Shown here piece after piece: positions 17,088 to 26,700 of a stretch of DNA of 64,000 bases (positions within the stretch are counted from its first letter, which is position 1; each line of letters starts with the position of its first letter). Position numbers and translations under genes: made by a program. Source of the stretch: Bifidobacterium commune (lineage in GTDB: Bacteria > Actinomycetota > Actinomycetes > Actinomycetales > Bifidobacteriaceae); contig NZ_FMBL01000001.1 of NCBI RefSeq assembly GCF_900094885.1, positions 62,001 to 126,000 on the forward strand. The letters are read 5' to 3'. The notes under the pieces were generated by a model, which was not told where the DNA came from, made no database searches, and saw only the letters and a list, made by a program, of their open reading frames with translations.

Positions 17088-19700
17088 ATGTCAGGAGCGA
17101 ATCTCACCCGTGTGGAAGCCGAAGATCGAAAGTCCATCATCGCTGGGCCTGTCAGCTATCATGTTGATCTTGATTTGACGCAAGGGCCGAAGAATTTTCC
17201 TTCGGTTTGCGAAATCACGTTTGATGCGAGTGTTGGCGCTTCAAGTTTCGTTGATCTCATCGCCGACGAGGTGAGCGACATCGAGCTTAACGGCGAGAAG
17301 CTCGACCCCGCGAAATATTATGCTGACAACCGTGTGGAACTGCCGGTACTGAAGGAACGCAACACGCTCAGGGTAGTTGCGTCCTGCCAGTATTCGACCA
17401 CCGGCGAGGGTCTGCACCGCTCTGTTGATCCCTCTGACGGTAACGTTTATTTATACTCTCAGTTCGAGGTGCCGGACGCTCGTCGAGTCTATGCAGTATT
17501 CGACCAGCCCGATATCAAGGCCGTGTTCGATTTCACCGTCACCGCTCCTAAGTCGTGGCTTGTTACTTCCAACATGCCGGTCAAGTCAACCGAGGAACTC
17601 GAGACCCTGACCGCTGAGGGAACTCTTGAAACCCATCCCGCTGAAAGCACGAAACGTTGGGTGTTCGAGACCACGCCGACGATGAGCTCCTATCTGACTG
17701 CCATCTGCGCCGGTCCGTACGCCGAATGGCACACCGAATATGCCAACGAAGATGGCCGTACGGTCACGATGGCGCAGTACTGCCGTCAGTCGCTCAAAGA
17801 CGATTTTGCCAAGGATGTTGACTATCTCTTCGACATCACTAAGAAGGGCTTTGCTTTTTATGCCAAGACCTGGGGCGTACCGTATCCGTATGTCAAGTAC
17901 GACCAGATTTATGTACCCGAATACAACGCTGGCGCGATGGAAAATATCGGCATGGTGACTATTCGTGACTCCTATGTGTTTGGGTCCAAGGTGACCGACG
18001 CGCTGGCTGAACGCCGTGTGGTTACCGTACTGCACGAACTTGCGCACATGTGGTTCGGCGACTTGGTGACGATGAAGTGGTGGAATGACTTGTGGCTCAA
18101 CGAATCTTTCGCCGAGTTCATGTCAACGCTCGCGACGGCCGAAGCCACGGAATGGAAGGATTCCTGGGCTACATTCACCTCCGGTGAGAAGAGTTGGGCC
18201 CTGAATCAGGATCAGCTGCCGACCACCCATCCGATCACTGCGCCGATTAACGATTTGCATGATACCGAAGTGAACTTCGATGGCATCACCTACGCCAAGG
18301 GCGGTTCCGTTCTCAGGCAGCTGGTCGCCTATGTTGGCCGTGACGAATTCTTTAAGGGCATTAACGCCTATCTCAACAAGCACAAGTATGACAACGCGAC
18401 GCTCAACGATTTGCTTGTCGAACTTGAAGCGGCGAGCGGGCGTGATCTGAAGACCTGGAGCAAGCAGTGGCTTGAGCGGTCGGGTATCAATACGATCTCG
18501 GCTGGTGTCGAGGAGAATGCTGACGGAACCATTAAGTCGCTGGTTTTGACACAATCAGCACCTGCCGATCATCCCGTGTTGCGCACCCACCGCATGGCAG
18601 TTGGCTTTTATAACCGCGATGCGGCGACTGGTCAGGTCGTTCGTACCGACAGAATCGAGCTGGATGTCGATGGTGAAACCACCATGGTTAGCGATGCCGC
18701 CGGCAAGAAACGTCCCGACTTCATCCTCCTGAACGATGACGACCTGACCTACGCCAAGCTGAGGTTCGATGACAAGTCGCTTGAATTTGCTGCCGATCAT
18801 CTGTTCGAGTTTGATGATGCATTGGCGCGTGCCGTGATCTGGCTGGCGTTCTGGGATATGACTCGAGATGCCGAATTCCCGGCTGAGCGCTTCATCGATT
18901 TGAGCCTCAAGATGCTTTCGACCGAGCATGAATCCACCACATTCCGCTATGCGTTGAACTGCTTGAAAGAGACGGTTACGCGTTATGTTGCCCCGGTACG
19001 CCGCGAGAGCGTAGACAAGCATGTGGCTGAAGAGTTGTGGAACCTGGCCAACGAAGCCGAGGTCGGCAGCGATGAACAATTCCAGCTCATCACCGCTTAT
19101 CTTGGATACGGAGTCGAAGGTGATGCCCCGTTTGCTTCGAATGTTCGCGGGTTGCTATCCGGTTTGCTGAAGCTCAAGGGGCTTGAGATCGACAACAACA
19201 TGCGATGGTCGCTGATCAAGGCGCTTGCCGGTGTCGCTCAGATGGACGATGATGCCATCGAAGCGGAGCTGAAACTCCGTGACACCACCGAAAACCGCGA
19301 GTTTGCTTATGGTGCTCGTGCCGCTGTGCCCACCGCTGAGGCAAAGGCATGGGCTTGGGAAGCTTCAATTCGCGACTTGGCTCTGACGAATTCGCAGCTT
19401 GAGGCGGCGGCACTTGGATTCTCTTCGAATCTGACCGGCAAACTTGCCGAACCGTATATCGCCAAATATTACGATACTGTCGACTGGATTTGGGAAAACC
19501 GTACATTCCATATGGCCGAAACGCTGTTGGAATGTCTCTATCCGATCTATGCCGATCCTGCCGAACTGGTGAGTGCAGGTGACGAGTGGCTGGAATCGCA
19601 TAAGAATGCTGCGCGCGCTTTGCGCAATATCGTCATCGGTAATGTCGACTCCTCGCGACGCGCTCTCAAAGTCAGTACGTATAACGCAAATTTGGAATAA
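17088..19700 (+). CDS. pepN: Aminopeptidase N, M1 family
   Basis: Zinc aminopeptidase that removes N-terminal residues from peptides; probably cytoplasmic, as no signal peptide is seen. The exopeptidase motif GAMENIGM is near residue 282. The zinc motif HELAHMWFGD near residue 316 is followed 18 residues later by the third ligand in NESFAEF. The C-terminal ERAP1-like helical domain fills residues 540-870. The 870-aa length is normal for actinobacterial PepN. The start is fixed by GAAGGAG seven bases upstream. It is a single-gene unit between two hairpins. Confidence 0.96.
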   Translation: MSGANLTRVEAEDRKSIIAGPVSYHVDLDLTQGPKNFPSVCEITFDASVGASSFVDLIADEVSDIELNGEKLDPAKYYADNRVELPVLKERNTLRVVASCQYSTTGEGLHRSVDPSDGNVYLYSQFEVPDARRVYAVFDQPDIKAVFDFTVTAPKSWLVTSNMPVKSTEELETLTAEGTLETHPAESTKRWVFETTPTMSSYLTAICAGPYAEWHTEYANEDGRTVTMAQYCRQSLKDDFAKDVDYLFDITKKGFAFYAKTWGVPYPYVKYDQIYVPEYNAGAMENIGMVTIRDSYVFGSKVTDALAERRVVTVLHELAHMWFGDLVTMKWWNDLWLNESFAEFMSTLATAEATEWKDSWATFTSGEKSWALNQDQLPTTHPITAPINDLHDTEVNFDGITYAKGGSVLRQLVAYVGRDEFFKGINAYLNKHKYDNATLNDLLVELEAASGRDLKTWSKQWLERSGINTISAGVEENADGTIKSLVLTQSAPADHPVLRTHRMAVGFYNRDAATGQVVRTDRIELDVDGETTMVSDAAGKKRPDFILLNDDDLTYAKLRFDDKSLEFAADHLFEFDDALARAVIWLAFWDMTRDAEFPAERFIDLSLKMLSTEHESTTFRYALNCLKETVTRYVAPVRRESVDKHVAEELWNLANEAEVGSDEQFQLITAYLGYGVEGDAPFASNVRGLLSGLLKLKGLEIDNNMRWSLIKALAGVAQMDDDAIEAELKLRDTTENREFAYGARAAVPTAEAKAWAWEASIRDLALTNSQLEAAALGFSSNLTGKLAEPYIAKYYDTVDWIWENRTFHMAETLLECLYPIYADPAELVSAGDEWLESHKNAARALRNIVIGNVDSSRRALKVSTYNANLE

Positions 19701-19725
19701 GGAATAAGGTCCGTTCTTATGGTTT

Positions 19726-19766
19726 CGCTGGTTGCAGTCATCGCTTGCGTCATGCTGCAACCAGCG
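19726..19766 (+). terminator. Hairpin after pepN
   Basis: A perfect 12-bp stem: CGCTGGTTGCAG (19726-19737) pairs with CTGCAACCAGCG (19755-19766) around a 17-nt loop. It starts 25 bases after the pepN stop. The downstream side is only weakly T-rich, so termination efficiency is uncertain. Confidence 0.6.
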
Positions 19767-19935
19767 CTTGTATTGAAAATCATCCTCGAAACCATGGATG
19801 CCAGATAGCTGTCTTGACTAACTGAGGGCAAATGCGTGGAAATGGGGCAGCATTTGTTTTTCTTTGCCCGTTTCGTGTTGGTTTCTGCATAGAATAGCTA
19901 CAGATAATGTTCTTGCAGACGGAGGATGTGACAGC

Positions 19936-21324
19936 ATGCCCAATATGTTTGGTACCGATGGGGTTCGCGGACTTGCGAACAGGGATTTGACTGCAAAGTT
20001 GGCGCTCGACCTGGGCGACGCCGCAGTACGGGTACTGGGCGATGCCTCGGGAACCGAAGAAGAGCACCGTGAGGGGCGACGTCGTGCGTTGATCGGACGT
20101 GATACCAGAGTTTCCGGCGATTTTCTCTCTTCTGCGCTTGCTGCCGGCATGAGCGCTGGCGGGTTCGATGTCATCGATGCCGGTATTATTCCTACTCCCG
20201 GTGTGGCATATCTGACCAGCGAACTCAACGTTGAAATGGGCGCTGTGATTTCCGCTTCTCATAATCCCATGCCCGACAATGGCATCAAGTTCTTCGCCCG
20301 TGGCGGTTTCAAGCTGCCTGACAAGAAAGAAGACGAGATTGAGGCGGTGCTCGGTCAGGAATGGGATCGTCCGACGGGTGCAGGTGTGGGGCGTGTGAGC
20401 CGCGACTCCGATACGGCGACCAATATGTATATTGATCATCTTGTTGCGTCCATTGCGCCGATTGCGCCGGACAAGACCCAGCCGAAGCCGCTTAAGGGTT
20501 TGAAGATTGTTGCCGATTGCGCCAATGGTGCGACTTCCGTGGTTGCTCCCGAAGCTTTGCGCCGTGCTGGGGCCGAGGTGTTGGTCATCAATGCTTCGCC
20601 TGATGGTTACAACATCAACCAAAAGGCTGGTTCCACACATCCCGAGCAGCTGCAGGCTATGGTTAAGGCCTCCGGTGCTGCGATGGGTGTGGCGTTCGAT
20701 GGAGATGCGGATCGTTGCCTGGCCGTTGATGAAGACGGCAATATGGTCAACGGTGATCAGGTGATGGGTATTCTCGCTCGAGCCAAGAAGCGTGAAGGTA
20801 AGCTTAACCATGACACGCTCGTGGTCACGGTGATGAGCAACCTTGGCCTCAAGCTTGCGCTCAAAGACATGGGCATTTCTACCGTTGAGACAGGCGTGGG
20901 CGATCGCTATGTGCTTGAGGAGATGCTGAAGGGCGATTATTCACTCGGTGGTGAGCAGTCGGGACATGTCATCAACCGTGAGTTTGCGACCACTGGCGAC
21001 GGCACGTTGACCGCGCTTACCCTGTGCAGTGAGGTTGTTAAGTCCGGCAAGTCGCTTAAGGATTTGGCCGCAGATTTCCCGCAGTTGCCGCAGCAGCTCA
21101 TAAATGTTCCGAATGTCGATAAGAAAGCCGCACCCACGAATGCCAAGGTGCAGGAAGCCATCGAGCGTGAGGAGAAGTTGCTTGGTTCCGCTGGCCGCGT
21201 GCTGCTTCGTCCCAGTGGCACCGAGCCGTTGGTTCGTGTGATGGTTGAGGCCGAGGCGCAGCAGCAGGCCGATGAGGTCTGCCAGCGTCTGGCGTCCGTG
21301 GTTGCAGAGGAGCTCGCGCTCTGA
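19936..21324 (+). CDS. glmM: Phosphoglucosamine mutase
   Basis: Converts glucosamine-6-phosphate to glucosamine-1-phosphate on the way to UDP-GlcNAc and peptidoglycan. The 462-aa protein begins MPNMFGTDGVRGLAN, the diagnostic GlmM start. The active-site loop VISASHNPMPDNG carries the phosphoserine. AFDGDADRCLAVD binds the metal, and LLRPSGTEPLVRVMVE binds the sugar phosphate. The 19936 start has GGAGG (19921-19925) ten bases upstream; the open frame continues upstream to 19864 without support. It overlaps the next gene by one base (TGATG), implying translational coupling with peptide deformylase. Confidence 0.96.
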   Translation: MPNMFGTDGVRGLANRDLTAKLALDLGDAAVRVLGDASGTEEEHREGRRRALIGRDTRVSGDFLSSALAAGMSAGGFDVIDAGIIPTPGVAYLTSELNVEMGAVISASHNPMPDNGIKFFARGGFKLPDKKEDEIEAVLGQEWDRPTGAGVGRVSRDSDTATNMYIDHLVASIAPIAPDKTQPKPLKGLKIVADCANGATSVVAPEALRRAGAEVLVINASPDGYNINQKAGSTHPEQLQAMVKASGAAMGVAFDGDADRCLAVDEDGNMVNGDQVMGILARAKKREGKLNHDTLVVTVMSNLGLKLALKDMGISTVETGVGDRYVLEEMLKGDYSLGGEQSGHVINREFATTGDGTLTALTLCSEVVKSGKSLKDLAADFPQLPQQLINVPNVDKKAAPTNAKVQEAIEREEKLLGSAGRVLLRPSGTEPLVRVMVEAEAQQQADEVCQRLASVVAEELAL

Positions 21325-22082
21325 TGTTTTCTCGCAATTCCAAAGTTGATGTTGAGCTCAATCATGCCGTAGAACAGCTGCTGAAATCGGCAGGCAAAGG
21401 CAAGGTGCTTCCCATCGTGCAGATGGGGGAGCCGGTCTTGCGCCAGAATGCCGTTGAATATGATGGGCAGCTGAGCAAGAAAACCCTTGCCAAGTTGATT
21501 GAGTATATGCGTGCGACCATGATCGAAGCCCCAGGCGTTGGTCTTGCTGCTCCCCAGATTGGTCTGGGAATGCGCATTGCCGTGCTTGAAGACCATGTTC
21601 GTAGCCAGGAAGCGATCGGTGATGATTTCGTTGATGCCGATGCAGTCGAGAGTGATGGAGGCTTTGCCGCAGTCGACAATGATGCTGACGCATCGACTGT
21701 GACCGACGATGGTCGTGATCCGCGTGAAATCGCTGAACTTTCGTTCCGCGTCATTATCAATCCTACGTATGAGCCGGTCGGTTCCGAACAGAGAAGCTTT
21801 TACGAGGGTTGCTTGAGTTTTTCGGGATACCAGGCGGTTCGTCGTCGTTGGCTCGATATCGTTGCCCGTTGGCAGGATGAGGATGGCAATAAGCACGAGG
21901 AGCGGTTGCATGGTTGGCCTGCCCGTATTTTCCAGCATGAGACCGATCATCTTAGCGGCGAAGTTTACATCGATCAAGCCGAGATTCGTTCCTTGGCAAC
22001 CGATGAGAATCTTGAGGATTTCTGGTGTGAGGATCCTGTTCCAACGCAAGCTGCTGAGGAATTGGGCTTTAAATTGGTCTGA
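21324..22082 (+). CDS. def: Peptide deformylase with acidic insert
   Basis: Removes the N-formyl group from nascent proteins. The three deformylase motifs are present: GVGLAAPQIG (about residue 70), YEGCLSFSG with the metal-ligand Cys (about residue 162) and QHETDHLSG (HExxH, about residue 205). At 252 aa it is longer than usual (170-190 aa). The difference is partly an N-terminal extension of about 25 residues and mainly an acidic insert at residues 105-135 (rich in Asp, Ala and Val) between the first and second motifs. The gene starts inside the glmM stop codon. Confidence 0.93.
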   Translation: MFSRNSKVDVELNHAVEQLLKSAGKGKVLPIVQMGEPVLRQNAVEYDGQLSKKTLAKLIEYMRATMIEAPGVGLAAPQIGLGMRIAVLEDHVRSQEAIGDDFVDADAVESDGGFAAVDNDADASTVTDDGRDPREIAELSFRVIINPTYEPVGSEQRSFYEGCLSFSGYQAVRRRWLDIVARWQDEDGNKHEERLHGWPARIFQHETDHLSGEVYIDQAEIRSLATDENLEDFWCEDPVPTQAAEELGFKLV

Positions 22083-22321
22083 TCACTGTTTGCCAATGTC
22101 CGCCATTGCAAGTTCGTGTATGCGAGACGGCAGGTGACACGAGCATGGGTAAGAATGAGGCATAATCGGGCTTCATCCTCACCCATATGATTTCTTTTCT
22201 TTACTGGTTTCGAGTGTAGATAGCTGCTGTGGTCATGAGGGTACTGTGTTCGGCGTCGAATACAATTGGCTGGCAATGATGTGATCGTAATCGACGATGT
22301 GTCCTTGAGTTGAGTGTGTAT

Positions 22322-23320
22322 CTATCCGCTTGTTCCGGTCCGCAAGAGGCAGACGGATAGGGCATCTGCCCAGGTGCGTGTATCGCACTTGGACATGATG
22401 TGACTGCGATGCGAATAGATTGTGTTGACGGAAACGCCAAGGCGTTTGGCGATGTCCTTCGGATCGAGTCCGATAGAGCTGAGTTTAAGAACATGCGTCT
22501 CTGTCGGTGTCAGTGATATCGCCGGTGATGTGGCAAGGGATGTTGTGTTCATCTTGTTCATCTGTTGCGCAAGATTAAGTGTTTCCGGTCCAAAAGTAGA
22601 CAGATTGCGGGATTGTTCCTTGTCTGCGTTTTGTATATGATCTTCCCCTCTACGTTGCGGGGAGCATATTCTTTGAGATGCCGTGGGTGCCTGTTGCAGA
22701 GGATTTTTCTTCGTAGACGAGTTTGGCCCATTTGCGGATATGTTGCTTTTTGCTGTTGATATCTTTGCGTTGTGATGTTGGGCGGAGAATGAGGGGAATG
22801 TGTCTGTGTTCGGTTGCTCTGAGGTGCTGCGAATTGTTGCTTGATGGGAGGTTGGTGGGGAATTGGAAAGTCTTCTGTTCTCCGTGTATGGATGGTTCCA
22901 GATGATTTTTTCCTGATAGAGGCGATTGAGGATGCGCAAGATGTTGCGATTGAGGTCTGCTTTATCGAGGATGCATCGTAACGGTGAAAGACGTCCTGTA
23001 TCGAGTTGATAATCTTTGATGTGCGGCGTGATGCCGATAACGATGATATCAGGGCGTGCCTTTTTGAGTTCACGGGGAATGTCGCGACCGGTTTCATTGT
23101 TCAAGGACATGTCAAAAATGACGACATCGACGGGATGGATATCGTATAAGCACTTTTGTATGCCGTCTTCAAGTTTTGTGGTGCTCCAGATTTTAAAGTG
23201 ACACCCGTTGCGATTTTGCAAAAAACTGAGCAGAGCTGTCTCGTAGTGCAACGCACATGGGTCATCGTCAATAATGGCGATATGCAGATCCCGTGATTGC
23301 GGTAGTCGTTCTTTGTTCAT
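22322..23320 (-). CDS. Orphan response regulator, LuxR/NarL type, with long linker
   Basis: A 332-aa protein. Its N-terminal receiver domain has the acidic pair in IAIIDDDP (residues 18-20) and phospho-acceptor Asp70 in VIFDMS. The C-terminal LuxR-type helix-turn-helix is LTPTETHVLKLSSIGLDPKD followed by IAKRLGVSVNTIYSHRSHI (about residues 262-315). Between them lie about 130 hydrophilic Ser/Thr/Gln/Asn-rich residues, far longer than the linker in NarL-type regulators (about 20). No histidine kinase gene is adjacent. It is divergent from the ABC exporter at 23791, with 470 bases between, so that exporter is a possible target (inference). Codon and base composition are more AT-rich than the surroundings. 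Confidence 0.8.
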   Translation of the reverse strand: MNKERLPQSRDLHIAIIDDDPCALHYETALLSFLQNRNGCHFKIWSTTKLEDGIQKCLYDIHPVDVVIFDMSLNNETGRDIPRELKKARPDIIVIGITPHIKDYQLDTGRLSPLRCILDKADLNRNILRILNRLYQEKIIWNHPYTENRRLSNSPPTSHQATIRSTSEQPNTDTFPSFSAQHHNAKISTAKSNISANGPNSSTKKNPLQQAPTASQRICSPQRRGEDHIQNADKEQSRNLSTFGPETLNLAQQMNKMNTTSLATSPAISLTPTETHVLKLSSIGLDPKDIAKRLGVSVNTIYSHRSHIMSKCDTRTWADALSVCLLRTGTSG

Positions 23321-23790
23321 GCTTCAACCCTATATAACAGATTATGCAATTTCCAATCAATATGTAAAATTTCAAGATATCTTGATTTTCTTTCGATTTT
23401 TGACTCCCAATTTGACTTTTCGCTATTTGTAGTGCTTAAACGTATGCCGCTTATTAACGCATGATCGATTTAGGGGCGTTCAAGTCCGTTTGGGTTATTT
23501 TCCGTCCTTATCGTTCAGGTTGTCGATAATTGCAATGCCGATAAGGGTCTCGTGAGGTGTGTGGCCTACTTGGCATAAAGTTCTTGCGCAGTAAACGTCG
23601 ATTAAAGAAAGCATTGGCGTTACTTGGATATGACGGTCGCAAAGTGCCGTAAGTATAGTACTTTTGTAACGAATCTCGCTCAGGATTGGGATCGTGTTCG
23701 ACTCACACTATTGTGTAATAGTGGCTCTGTGTGATCTGAGACGCGCCTCTATTTGGATGCTTTCTGCAGATCGTCTCGGAAAGGTTTTTC
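23321..23790. other. AT-rich divergent intergenic region
   Basis: 470 bases between the response regulator (leftward) and the ABC exporter (rightward). It is visibly AT-rich and has no open frame that looks like protein. It must hold both promoters. A TATA-rich segment (TTATATAGGG on the lower strand, about 23326-23335) lies just before the regulator start. GGAAAGG at 23778-23784 is the ribosome site of the exporter. No clear operator repeat was found. Confidence 0.5.
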
Positions 23791-26700
23791 ATGTTTGATC
23801 GTCGGCTGTTCACCCTGGTTCCACGAAGTGGCGCGTTTGTCGTCGCAAAAGTGTTGAGTTTATGGGTTTCGTTGCTGGCTGATATTGGATGCATCTTCAT
23901 TTTTGTGGGTCTTCTCGATAAGCTTTTCCCTGTGCTTGCCGGTGTTAATGACCGGGGAAAGCCCTCTGCAATAAGCGCGTTGTTGAAGGATTTTCAAGCG
24001 GTGCCTAATGGTTATTCGGCGTTCGTCTTTGCGCTCGTCGCTATCGTGATTGTCAAGTATCTGGCCGTTCGTTTTTCGCATTTTTTCGGTACAGAGGCGT
24101 CGGCTCGTATCAAAATATCGTTGCGAGAGCGTTTGTACAATAAGATGCTTGATCTCGGGCCGACTTATTGCGAACATGTCAAAACCGCTGACGTGGTGCA
24201 GTCGCTTACCGAAGGCGTCGATAGGATAGAGGGCTTATTCCGCTCGTTCCTGCCACAGCTGGCTTTTGCTATCTTGGCCCCGTTGACTTTTTTCGTTGTG
24301 TTGCTGCCGCTTAGTGCCCCGGTTGCTGGTGTGCTGTTAATTTGTGTTCCGTTGATTGTGGGCATCGTTGTTTTGGTCTCCGTGCTGACTTCGCGCGCGT
24401 ACAGTAAATATTGGGACCGCTACACCGACATGGGTGCTGCGTTTCTTGACAATGTTCAGGGTCTGGAAACACTAAAAACCTTTGATGCCGATGAGGCTGC
24501 TGCGCAACGTATGGATCAGAAATCCGAAGATTTCCGCAAGTCGTCCATGAAGGTATTGCGAATAGAACAGTTCTCGCGCTTGGTGATGGATTTGATTTCA
24601 TATGGTGGCACAGTCGGTGCCATCGGGATAGTCGTTTGGCAAGTTGCTTCAGGGCACTTGAAATTAGCCACGGCGTTGGTGGCAATACTGCTTAGCGTGA
24701 TGTTTTTCGTGCCGTTGCGTCGACTTGGTGTTTTTGCCGATACGGCGATGGACGGAATCGCTGCTGTGCGGCGAATCTATGCACTGCTAGATGTGCCAGT
24801 ATACAGTGACGGGCAATCTGCGTTGCCGCAGGGTATCGAAGGCTGCTCAGTGACGTTCCGCAACGTCAGCTACACCTACGGTTCAATCGGTGAAGACAAC
24901 GACGATACCTTGCCGATTCATCGTCTTTTCATTCCAGAGGACTCGCAAGAAGCATCGATTGCGGAGAATCATGGCGAATTCGGCATAAAGACGAAGCCCA
25001 AGGCGCTGGATTCGGTCAGTTTTACTACACGACCGAACGGGTTCACCGCCATAGTCGGCATCAGCGGTTCCGGGAAGTCCACAGTCGCATCCTTGATTGC
25101 CGGCAAACGTGGTGATTACGAAGGATCCATTCGACTTGGATATAGGGTTTTCGGTGGCGTAGGCAGCTGCGAGTTGCACGGTCTTAAGCGCCGATCGCTT
25201 TTGGAAGCGGTAACGGTAGTGGATTCCCATAGTCATCTCTTCGCGGGCACCCTTAGGGAGAACCTACTGATGGCGAAACCTGATGCAACGGCCAATGAGA
25301 TGTGGTTGGCGCTGGAAGGTGCTCATATCGACGATTTCGTGTATTCCCAGCCTGAGCGGCTGGATATGGTCATCGAAGCGGATGCAAACAATCTTTCAGG
25401 TGGGCAGAGGCAGCGTTTGGCCATTGCACGGGCATTGTTGCGAGATAGCCCCATTTACGTGTTCGACGAGGCTACCAGCAGCGTCGACTCGGACAGCGAG
25501 CGTCTTATCAATGGGACAATCCGGGAATTGGCACAGTCTCGAACGGTTATCGTCATCACACATCGTCTCAACCAAGCCGTTGATGCCGGCAATATCGTCG
25601 TTCTCGACGGCGGACGAGTTGTTGAGAGCGGTACGCATGCCGAACTTATGGCTTCGGGCGGCCGCTATGCCACGATGTTCCGCACCCAGGAGTCGATTGG
25701 TCGTGTATCCCATCGTAAAAGTTGGGGGAGTGCATACGCTGGGCAGGTGCCACGTGCCGATGCAGTGAGTAGGCCTTTCGATTTTGCGCTGCTCGATTAC
25801 CAGAACCAAGACGGACATGAAGATGAAAAGCCCTCTTGTGATTCGAGTGGATCAGGACGCAAACAGGATGGCGAAAATGTGTTCCGTTCCTCGTCTGGAC
25901 ATGTACCCGCTGATGTAGCACATGCTGGTCCCGCATTCGCCAGGGCTGCAGTGTATTCAGAAGAAAACGCGATGGGACGTCGTATCGAAAAGGGTCCGAA
26001 TTCGGCATCGTCGGTGACATCTCAAGGTGCAACAGACTCCTCTTCATCAAACGGACACGATGAAATCGTCGGTGCGGGAACGACTGATGTTCATGCAGAG
26101 CATGTCGATGTCACGTCGGATATCGCCGGTCGGCCGCATGATGATGACAGAGCTATGGGAACGGCCCGTCTCATGCTTCGACTTTTTAGTTGCGTTGGCG
26201 CGCTCGCGCCGTTAATGGTAGGTGCCAGTGTGTGTGGTGTCGTAGGCTGCCTTGCGAGTACGTTCCTGCCGGTTTCCGGCGTGCTTGCGTTGATGGCCGC
26301 ACTTGGGCATCCCGTATGGGGAATGAGTGTGAGTCTTTCGGTGTTGGCGATGGCAATGTGTGCGGTATTGCGTGCTCTGATGCGTTACGCCGAAGAATAT
26401 ATGAATCATAACTTGAGTTTTCGTGTGCTTTCGTTGCTGCGTTCCAAGACCTTTGAGGCGTTGCGACGTCTTGCGCCAGCGAAACTCAAGCGTCATGGCA
26501 ATGGCAATCTCACTGCATTAATGACTGCCGATATAGAATCGCTTGAAATGTTTTTCACAGGTGCCGTCTCGCCGGCGGTTATCGCCGTTTCAACTTCCGT
26601 GGTCTTCGCGGTTTTGTTGTGGACGCTTGATCCGTATTTTGCGCTTTTGCTCATCGTTGCTCATATATTCATAGGGATTGTGCTGCCGCGTTTCTATGCG

